Positions 6,540 through 11,971 of a stretch of DNA of 11,971 bases are shown in pieces. Made by a program: the position numbers and the translations under genes. The first letter of the stretch is position 1. Every line of letters begins with the position of its first letter. The stretch is from Eutrophocola sp964490145 (GTDB lineage Bacteria > Pseudomonadota > Gammaproteobacteria > Pseudomonadales > Pseudohongiellaceae). Below the pieces are notes generated by a model, which was not told where the DNA came from, made no database searches, and worked only from the letters and a program-made list of their open reading frames with translations. The stretch lies in the NCBI GenBank assembly GCA_964490145.1, contig CAZBBS010000081.1:1-11971 (forward strand), read 5' to 3'.

Positions 6540-7769
6540 CTACCTGACAAGCTCCACGCGCGTCGGGTCCGGAATTACATCCCAGGTATGGTGCTCCAGC
6601 ACATTTTCCTCTTTTAGCCCCAGGGCCTTAAGAAAGCTGGAGTTGACGGCTTTGTAGGTCATGTCGGCGCCGACCAGCAGCATCAGGTCCGGGCTGTTGT
6701 CGGCAATATGCTTGTACTGGCTCAGGCGGCGCTCATTCTCAATGCGAAACGTGATGTCGTGAACATAGGCAACGGTGTAGGTGCGCCCATCCAACTGCAG
6801 GGGCGACAGGGTAATGTCGACCGGAACACTGCCGCCATCCCGGCGGATGAGGTAAAGGGTACTGTCCACAGGGCCGGGATTCTGACGCAGCTGTTCACCC
6901 AGGATATTGCCAGTGGAGATGTGGCTTGCCTGTTTCATGGGAATAATGTCGTCAGCGCTGCTGCCGATCAACGCCTGGGTGGTATAACCGGTCAGGTTCG
7001 CCAGTCTGTTGTTGACCAGCTGGATTTTGCCCTTGTCGCTGATGATCGCAACGCCATCAGGATTGTTGTCCAGAATGTTCTGGTAGATGCTTTCCATATC
7101 CAGCAGTTCCTGGCGCTGTCTTTCTACCTCCAGGCCTTTCTCCATTTCCCGGCTGTGAGAAAACAGTCTGGCCTGTATATTCTGTTCGGTAATGCGGGAT
7201 ATGTTGAGGGAAGCACGCAAGAAAAAACCGAAGGACAGCAGCATCATGATGATGACCATTAAGGGCTGCGGTCCGTCTGCCAAGATGTAGACCGGCAGCA
7301 CAGGAAGCATGGTTGGGGTTACGAACAGCAGGAAGATGAACGGTATGATGCCAAGGCTGGTCATTGCACCCGCTGCCATAGCCAGCATGACCAGAATGAC
7401 TAGCACCTGATGTTCAGGGTTGTGAGCGGGAAACAGCAAAATGCCGCCTAGCCCCCAGGCAATGCCCGCTGCAGCTGTTCCGGTAACGAAAAATTTTTTC
7501 CAGCGCTCTATCTGATCGTCATCCGGGCGCGCTCTCTGGTAAGCCAGCAGCGTGGTGGCACGAATCAGGACTACCAGCAGTATCAGGGTTTGCCAGATGA
7601 TGATCCGGCTATGGGGCACGACATCCCACTGCACAGCGCTGAAGCACACCGAGGCGGCGATAGTAGCGTAAAGGGATACGGCAAGAGAGGAGTAGAGCAG
7701 GCGAGTCTTTTCCGCATTGATAACCTTCAGTTGATTCTCGTCAACGTTACTTTTCAGGTTAAACATCAT
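6540..7769 (-). CDS. Sensory half of the interrupted kinase: membrane region, PAS1 and partial PAS2
   Basis: If translation stops at the amber codon this gives a 409-residue product. Its N-terminus is cytoplasmic (MMFNLKSNVDENQ), followed by about six hydrophobic segments near 27-46, 57-77, 94-113, 121-140, 142-162 and 170-189. A charged helix (EMEKGLEVERQRQELLDME) leads into PAS1, which has NNPDGVAIISDKGKIQLVNN and ends at DGRTYTVAYVHDITFRIENE. PAS2 begins at HIADNSPDLMLLVGADMTY and is cut after about 55 residues, leaving half its fold. Such a product could insert in the membrane but has no transmitter, so it would be inert or act only by pairing with another protein. The membrane part resembles uncharacterised multi-helix sensor regions seen ahead of PAS, GGDEF and kinase domains, and its ligand is unknown. 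Confidence 0.7.
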   Translation of the reverse strand: MMFNLKSNVDENQLKVINAEKTRLLYSSLAVSLYATIAASVCFSAVQWDVVPHSRIIIWQTLILLVVLIRATTLLAYQRARPDDDQIERWKKFFVTGTAAAGIAWGLGGILLFPAHNPEHQVLVILVMLAMAAGAMTSLGIIPFIFLLFVTPTMLPVLPVYILADGPQPLMVIIMMLLSFGFFLRASLNISRITEQNIQARLFSHSREMEKGLEVERQRQELLDMESIYQNILDNNPDGVAIISDKGKIQLVNNRLANLTGYTTQALIGSSADDIIPMKQASHISTGNILGEQLRQNPGPVDSTLYLIRRDGGSVPVDITLSPLQLDGRTYTVAYVHDITFRIENERRLSQYKHIADNSPDLMLLVGADMTYKAVNSSFLKALGLKEENVLEHHTWDVIPDPTRVELVR

Positions 7770-7934
7770 ACGGTTACAGTTTTTATCATGCGGTTTCAAA
7801 AGACCGGTAAATCATAGCAGTTTCCCCTGTTTTTGATAGCGAAGCGTGACGCGTGTCTAAGGTAAATCCCCAGTATTTTGGTGTGTTCAGGAGTTTTTCC
7901 CGGACAGATTAAGGGGCCTTTTCTGAAGCCCTGC

Positions 7935-9179
7935 CTAGCAGCGGACCACCGGGATGTCCGCCCAGCGTGTGGTATAGGCGGGAGATTTGAAATTGCGGCT
8001 CATCAGCCACTTCGGCTGGATGCCGGTATTGGCCAGCTGAATGGTGTAGCGGCCGAAGCGCTCATTGATTTTGTCCATGGTGCTCATCAACTGACGAGAC
8101 TGCTGTGACTGCTGGGGTGCATAAAAATCCAGTTGTTCAAACTGGCGGGTGCGCAGATCCAGAAGACCAATGCCGCATTTCTTGTAACGCAGGCCGGGTT
8201 TGAAAATCTCTGCGATGGCGTCGGCCCCGGCCTCGGCGATCACGCGGGTGTCATTGGTCAGACCGGGCAGCTTGACCAGTTTCTGACGATGAAAATGCAC
8301 CTGGTCCTGGAAGCTTTCCAGGTACACCCAGAGCATGGCGGTCAGGCCGCACTGTTTGCGCATCTTTTCGCAGGCGCGGGCGGCATACAGGCTCACGGCC
8401 TGCTGCAACTCATGCAATTCGGTCACCTTGTAGCTGAAACTGCGGGAACAGATGATTTCCTTTTTGGGTTCGGGACTCAGCTCCAGCGGCAGGCAGGACT
8501 CGCCATTGAGCTCGCGGATGGTTTTCTCCAGCACCACGCTGAAGCGGCGGCGCAGCCACTTGGCATCGCTTCTGGCCAACTGCAGGCCATTGTATATACC
8601 CATCTCATTCAGGCGCTTTTTGATGCGCGAACCGATACCCCAGATATCGTCCAGACTGATGCGGGCCAGCAGCCATTCCCATTTCTCAGGTGTATCCAGT
8701 ACACAAACACCATTGAGGCGGGGGATTTTCTTGGCGGCACGGTTGGCCAGCTTGGCCAGGGTCTTGCTGGGTGCAATCCCGACGCACACCGGCATGCGAA
8801 TGTTCTGCCAGAGCATGTCCTTGATGGCGTGGCCGTGGGCGTGAAAGTCATCGCAGTGCAGGCTCAGGAAGGCCTCGTCGATGGAGTACACCTCCATCTC
8901 CACGGCATAGGGTTCCATCAGACGCATGACCCGGGCCGAGATATCACCGTACAGTTCATAGTTGCTGGAAAAGATATGGCAGCCGCCGTCCTCCACCTGC
9001 TTGCGGACCTGAAAGAAGGGCAGCATGCCGGGAATTCCGAGGGCCTTGGCTTCGGCATTGCGGGAGATGATGCAGCCGTCATTGTTGGACAGCACCACCA
9101 CCGGTTTGCCGCGCACAGCCGGGTTGAAGATGGCTTCGCAGCTGGCGTAGAAGGTGTTGCAGTCCACCAGGGCAAACAT
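7935..9179 (-). CDS. umuC: UmuC-type Y-family DNA polymerase (Pol V catalytic subunit)
   Basis: The 414-residue protein from the ATG at 9179 starts MFALVDCNTFYASCE, the usual UmuC N-terminus; an in-frame TTG at 9194 would add five residues. Catalytic acidic residues are Asp6 and the pair Asp101-Glu102 in YSIDEAFL, and Tyr11 is the steric gate, all at the same numbers as in E. coli UmuC. Palm, fingers and thumb signatures follow (SNNDGCIISRNAEAKALGI, GIAPSKTLAKLANRAAKK, WGIGSRIKKRLNEMGI for the helix-hairpin-helix). A beta-clamp-binding-like QLDFY is at 349-353, then the C-terminal extension (DUF4113-like) ending RWADIPVVRC. UmuC performs error-prone translesion synthesis after SOS induction, normally with processed UmuD. 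No umuD lies upstream, no convincing LexA box was found, and the ribosome site is poor, so activity would depend on a UmuD encoded elsewhere. Confidence 0.95.
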   Translation of the reverse strand: MFALVDCNTFYASCEAIFNPAVRGKPVVVLSNNDGCIISRNAEAKALGIPGMLPFFQVRKQVEDGGCHIFSSNYELYGDISARVMRLMEPYAVEMEVYSIDEAFLSLHCDDFHAHGHAIKDMLWQNIRMPVCVGIAPSKTLAKLANRAAKKIPRLNGVCVLDTPEKWEWLLARISLDDIWGIGSRIKKRLNEMGIYNGLQLARSDAKWLRRRFSVVLEKTIRELNGESCLPLELSPEPKKEIICSRSFSYKVTELHELQQAVSLYAARACEKMRKQCGLTAMLWVYLESFQDQVHFHRQKLVKLPGLTNDTRVIAEAGADAIAEIFKPGLRYKKCGIGLLDLRTRQFEQLDFYAPQQSQQSRQLMSTMDKINERFGRYTIQLANTGIQPKWLMSRNFKSPAYTTRWADIPVVRC

Positions 9180-9203
9180 GAAATCGGTGCTCAATAAAAA
9201 TCA

Positions 9204-9217
9204 GGGGCGGGGAGGGG
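9204..9217 (+). other. G-rich tract in the umuC leader, possible G-quadruplex
   Basis: Three runs of four G separated by single bases (GGGG C GGGG A GGGG) lie 25 bp upstream of the umuC ATG, on the strand opposite the umuC message. A fourth shorter G tract follows at 9229-9230 and more in the heptamer repeats. It could fold on the template strand during umuC transcription, which is inference. Confidence 0.4.
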
Positions 9218-9226
9218 AAGATACTA

Positions 9227-9296
9227 GAGGCAGGAGGCAGGAGGCAAGAGGCAGGGCAAAAGAGGCAAGAGACAAGGGAAAAGGGACAGGGGGCAG
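9227..9296 (+). repeat. Ten tandem imperfect 7-bp repeats, consensus GRGRCAR
   Basis: Ten consecutive heptamers keep exact register: GAGGCAG twice, GAGGCAA, GAGGCAG, GGCAAAA, GAGGCAA, GAGACAA, GGGAAAA, GGGACAG, GGGGCAG. The first four are nearly identical and the array diverges toward the kinase fragment. It is strongly purine-biased on the plus strand. It lies between the start of umuC and the truncated kinase remnant. Origin by slippage is likely, and a unit of 7 would change frame if it were ever coding. Confidence 0.85.
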
Positions 9297-9331
9297 GGAG
9301 AGAAGCTGCATGATCGGACTGATCACTGGAC

Positions 9332-9544
9332 AGTATTTCCCGGGAGTTGCTCAATATGATTTTCGATCCGTGTGTGCAGGGCAGCCGCGATGGCGAGTTT
9401 GCCGGCGGGATAGGTCTGGGACTGGCCATCACCCGGCAGCTGGTGGACCTGATGGGCGGACGGATTGAGGTCACCAGTACACCCGGGGAAGGCAGCTGTT
9501 TCCAGATGTGGTTGCCGCTGGTTCCTGCAGACACCGCCTCCTGA
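9332..9544 (+). pseudogene. Orphan C-terminal fragment of a histidine kinase ATPase domain
   Basis: The frame reads ISRELLNMIFDPCVQGSRDG, then GGIGLGLAITRQLVDLMGG, then RIEVTSTPGEGSCFQMWLPL and ends at TGA 9542-9544. These are the F box, G2 box and closing strands of a HATPase_c domain. Everything before (HisKA, N box, G1 and the sensor region) is absent: a TGA lies in frame at 9320-9322 and the heptamer repeats and umuC occupy the upstream side. The fragment is about 65 residues against about 110 for a full ATPase domain, so it cannot bind ATP or signal. The G2 style (GIGLGLAITRQLV) differs from that of the interrupted kinase at 5220-7769, so it is not a simple duplicate of it. It is most likely what remains of a gene cut off by a deletion or rearrangement. 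Confidence 0.75.
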
Positions 9545-9562
9545 TCTTCTTTTGAAAATTAC

Positions 9563-9591
9563 CTGACCACACGGCCATTTATCGCTACAAT
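9563..9591 (+). promoter_or_regulatory. Candidate sigma70 promoter for the DUF5916-like gene
   Basis: A -10 element TACAAT (9586-9591) is preceded at 17 bp by CTGACC (9563-9568), matching four bases of the -35 consensus. Transcription would begin near 9598, giving a leader of about 90 nt to the preferred start. It is placed just after the kinase remnant. Confidence 0.45.
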
Positions 9592-9677
9592 ACGCCGCTT
9601 TATTTTTGGGGTAAGCACGGGCTGAATGCCAAACCGGTGCAGATATCCCACAAAGGCCCCAAAAGATCGTATTCGCG

Positions 9678-9682
9678 AGGAA
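9678..9682 (+). promoter_or_regulatory. Shine-Dalgarno deciding a TTG start
   Basis: AGGAA, within CGAGGAA, lies 6 nt before TTG at 9689. This supports TTG as start over the ATG at 9626, which has no good ribosome site and would give an implausibly long n-region before the signal peptide. Confidence 0.5.
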
Positions 9683-9688
9683 TCACCC

Positions 9689-11971
9689 TTGTTTTCAGTG
9701 ACATTTCAGCAGGAAAAAAACACCCTTTTGTCCGGACTTGCGCGTCTGCTGGCCATTTTGCTGGTTTTCAACGTGGCAGGTGTTCAGGCCCAGCCCCAGG
9801 TGGGCAATGGCAGCGCCAAATCCGTCCAGATCCCTCACCTGTCCGGGGATGTGTCCATCAATGGCTCCCTGGATGAGTCGGTCTGGTCCCAGGCCGCCCT
9901 GATTGAAGACCTGCACCAGGTGTTCCCGCAGGAATATGTGCAGCCGACCCAGCCCACCCAGGTGCGGGTGTTTTATACCGAGAGCGCCTTGTATATCGGT
10001 GCGGTCATGGTGGAATCTGATCCGGCCCAGATCCGAGACCGGGTGCTTAGGCAGGGGCAGTCCCTGGATGCGGACGATATCTTTGCCGTAATTCTTGATC
10101 CGTACCTTGATCGCCGCAACGGCTACCGTTTTGAGGTAAATCCCAATGGCGTGCGCTGGGAGGGCCTGTTCCAGAACATCATAGAGGTTGAGGGCAACTG
10201 GGATGGCATCTGGGAGGCCAGAAGTCAGCGTAATGACCAGGGCTGGACGGCGGAAATCCGCATCCCGTTCCAGTCACTGTCCTTCAATCCCGGCTCCACC
10301 ACCTGGGGTCTGAACTTCAGCCGCATCCGTCGCGGCAGCAACGAGATCATTGCCTGGTCTTCCTATAACCGGGAAGTGAACCCCAGCACCGCCGGTACGG
10401 GTACCGGTCTGGAAAACCTGCGCCAGGGCGTGGGACTGGACATCGTGCCTTCCATGACCCTGCGTCGCAACCGCAAGTTCGGCCCGGGCGGTTTTACCGA
10501 GAATCATTACGAACCCCAGTTGGATGTGTTCTACAAGGTCACCCCCCAGCTCAATGCCTCGCTGACCCTGAATACCGATTTTTCTGCTACCGAGGTGGAT
10601 GACCGCCAGGTCAACCTGACCCGTTTTAACCTGTTCTTTCCGGAGAAGCGTGACTTCTTCCTGCGTGATGTGGATATCTTCGAGTTCGGCCAGATCGGTT
10701 CCGGCGGTTTCAACAGTGTGTCGGGTACCGGGTCGGCAGCGATTTCGGCGCCGGCAAAACAGAATGCACGGCCGTTTTTCTCCCGCAAGATTGGCCTAGG
10801 GCCCAATGGCGAGATCCTCGACATTGTCGGCGGCGCCAAGCTCAGCGGCCGTGTTGGCGACTGGAACGTGGGCTCCCTGGTGATCAACCAGGATGACTAC
10901 GGCACGCTGGACTCCCAGAACATTTTCGTTGGCCGTACGGTGCTCAATGTGGGTTCGCGTACCCAGGTGGGCGCCATTCTCACGGACGGCAACCCGCAGG
11001 CCAATGTCGACAACACCCTGGTGGGTACTGATATCCGCTATCGCAATACCGCCTTTTACGGCAACACTATCGAAGCCTCTGCCTATTACGAGCAGACTGA
11101 AACCGAGGGTCTGGCCAATGATGACAATGCCTCCTACGGCCTGAACCTGTTCCTGCCCAATGCTCAGGGCTGGCAGGGGCTGTACCAGTACAAGCGGGTG
11201 GAAAAGAACTTCTTCCCGGCGGTGGGCTACGTCAATGTCAGCGATATCGAGGATCATCACATGAACTTCGGTTATCGCCACTTCCTTGCACCGACCGACT
11301 TTTTCCGGTCAGTAGCCCTGCTGTTTGAAAGCTACCGGGCGGAAAATCTGTCAGATGGTTCGCTGAATAACGAGAACCTGGGTTTCCGTGTGACGTCCTT
11401 CACCAATACCAATGATGCGTACTACGGTCGTTACATTCACTACGGGGAAAACCTGCAGCTGCCTTTCACGATCTATCGTGCCTCTGATGGTTCCCGCAGC
11501 ATCACCATCCCGGCGGGCAAGTATTCCTGGGACGAGGGCTTCCTGGGTTTCATGTGGGGCGGTCATCGCCGTCTGTCCGGTGGCCTGCAACTGCAGGGTG
11601 GGGAATACTATGACGGTACCCATTACTCCAAGAGCGGCAACGTGACCTGGCGGCCCAACCGCAATTTCTCCACCACGCTGACGTTCACCGAAAACCGGAT
11701 CAAGCTGCCCAATGGCAACTTTACCCTGCGTCTGTTTGGCCTCAATACGCAGTATGCCTTCTCATCAACACTGTCGTGGAGCAACCTGTTCCAGTATGAC
11801 AATATCTCCGAAAACCTAGGCATCAACAGCCGGCTGCACTGGATTCCCCGTGCCGGCCAGCAGGCCTTCCTGGTGCTTAACTGGGGGTTGATTGATGCGG
11901 ACAAGGACAATCACTTCAAGTCCACCGTGGCGGACATCTCCCTTAAGTTCAATTATACCTTCCGGTTCTGA
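9689..11971 (+). CDS. CBM9-like plus DUF5916-like outer-membrane beta-barrel protein
   Basis: From TTG 9689 the protein is 760 residues (781 from ATG 9626). A signal peptide has basic residues, the core LARLLAILLVFNVAG and VQA cleavage before Gln35. A CBM9-like domain spans roughly 45-230: DGSLDESVW-type opening (here INGSLDESVW), then TQVRVFYTESALYIGAVMVE, DADDIFAVILDPYLDRRNGY, FEVNPNGVRWEG and GWTAEIRIPFQSLSF. A DUF5916-type barrel covers the rest, marked by FNLFFPEKRDFFL (313-325) and repeated amphipathic strands, and it ends FNYTFRF with a terminal Phe expected for BAM-assembled barrels. Members are annotated loosely as hydrolases or carbohydrate-binding proteins; no catalytic residues are recognisable, and the substrate is unknown. 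It probably sits in the outer membrane with the CBM9-like domain in the periplasm or inside the barrel mouth. It is apparently monocistronic within this window, and its stop is the last codon of the window. Confidence 0.88.
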   Translation: MFSVTFQQEKNTLLSGLARLLAILLVFNVAGVQAQPQVGNGSAKSVQIPHLSGDVSINGSLDESVWSQAALIEDLHQVFPQEYVQPTQPTQVRVFYTESALYIGAVMVESDPAQIRDRVLRQGQSLDADDIFAVILDPYLDRRNGYRFEVNPNGVRWEGLFQNIIEVEGNWDGIWEARSQRNDQGWTAEIRIPFQSLSFNPGSTTWGLNFSRIRRGSNEIIAWSSYNREVNPSTAGTGTGLENLRQGVGLDIVPSMTLRRNRKFGPGGFTENHYEPQLDVFYKVTPQLNASLTLNTDFSATEVDDRQVNLTRFNLFFPEKRDFFLRDVDIFEFGQIGSGGFNSVSGTGSAAISAPAKQNARPFFSRKIGLGPNGEILDIVGGAKLSGRVGDWNVGSLVINQDDYGTLDSQNIFVGRTVLNVGSRTQVGAILTDGNPQANVDNTLVGTDIRYRNTAFYGNTIEASAYYEQTETEGLANDDNASYGLNLFLPNAQGWQGLYQYKRVEKNFFPAVGYVNVSDIEDHHMNFGYRHFLAPTDFFRSVALLFESYRAENLSDGSLNNENLGFRVTSFTNTNDAYYGRYIHYGENLQLPFTIYRASDGSRSITIPAGKYSWDEGFLGFMWGGHRRLSGGLQLQGGEYYDGTHYSKSGNVTWRPNRNFSTTLTFTENRIKLPNGNFTLRLFGLNTQYAFSSTLSWSNLFQYDNISENLGINSRLHWIPRAGQQAFLVLNWGLIDADKDNHFKSTVADISLKFNYTFRF

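Larger units (their letters stand above)
5220..7769 (-). pseudogene. Hybrid PAS-PAS sensor histidine kinase interrupted by an in-frame amber codon
   Basis: Read as one frame from the ATG at 7769 to the stop at 5220, this is an 849-position hybrid kinase with a single TAG at codon 410 (6540-6542). The sequence on both sides is one continuous second PAS domain: DVIPDPTRVELVR, TAG, NIEKCLKGKNVRHTAEYFF. Domain order is about six membrane helices (27-190), a linker helix, PAS1 (about 228-345), PAS2 (about 355-465), HisKA with His496, HATPase, and a receiver domain with Asp781. No frame shift is needed, so a point change such as CAG to TAG explains it. Possibilities are a recent pseudogene, amber readthrough or recoding, a base-call error, or two separately translated products. 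No response-regulator gene is adjacent, but the attached receiver suggests an internal phosphorelay that would need an Hpt partner elsewhere. Upstream in-frame TTG at 7799 is an alternative start. No good Shine-Dalgarno is visible for either. Confidence 0.8.

Noticed and set aside
8133..9197. A 354-codon open frame on the plus strand antisense to umuC
   Set aside because: It mirrors the umuC codons exactly, has no ribosome site, no recognisable domain and low-complexity Gly/Ala/Gln content; umuC on the other strand is unmistakable.
9227..9296. Heptamer array considered as a CRISPR or an origin iteron set
   Set aside because: Units are contiguous without spacers and too short for CRISPR; no replication initiator gene or DnaA-box cluster is nearby.
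9310..9345. Possible LexA/SOS box upstream of umuC (CTG...CAG half-sites on the minus strand)
   Set aside because: The half-sites are one base too close and lack the CTGT-N8-ACAG pattern; they also fall more than 130 bp from the start, beyond the repeats.
9079..9534. A minus-strand open frame running through the repeat array
   Set aside because: It encodes a low-complexity Pro/Cys/Leu/Ser tract from the heptamers and overlaps umuC and the kinase fragment out of frame.

Overview
The window looks like chromosome from a Gram-negative, probably marine gammaproteobacterium. The evidence is a large TonB-dependent receptor, a lipoprotein with a lipobox, an outer-membrane beta-barrel ending in Phe, a UmuC-type polymerase, and a coding GC that looks moderate by eye. 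The genus is not identifiable from sequence alone, and no rRNA, tRNA, CRISPR array or intact insertion sequence was seen.

Layout, left to right. Positions 1-2425 (minus) hold a TonB-dependent receptor whose last C-terminal residues lie outside the window. Positions 2426-3454 are a roughly 1 kb AT-rich gap with a possible operator and, at 3087-3375, what looks like the decayed tail of an EAL (cyclic-di-GMP phosphodiesterase) domain. A strong hairpin terminator at 3455-3482 closes a small VOC/glyoxalase-fold gene (3505-3888, minus). That gene is divergent from a predicted lipoprotein with two SnoaL-like/DUF8021-like halves (4035-5051, plus). Positions 5220-7769 (minus) are a membrane-anchored PAS-PAS hybrid histidine kinase interrupted by one in-frame amber codon in its second PAS domain. 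An umuC gene follows (7935-9179, minus) with no umuD beside it. Upstream of umuC lie a G-rich tract, ten heptameric repeats, and an orphan fragment of a second histidine kinase ATPase domain (9332-9544). The window ends with a complete CBM9-like plus DUF5916-like outer-membrane protein (9689-11971, plus).

The genes do not form an obvious single operon or pathway. The two flanking outer-membrane proteins suggest uptake or surface handling of organic substrates. The middle is a patchwork of signalling and repair genes with three degraded or interrupted signalling genes, as expected of a region losing genes. I do not see a clear new multi-gene system. The best leads are the amber-interrupted kinase, the exact-register heptamer array between umuC and the kinase fragment, and the tandem-domain lipoprotein.
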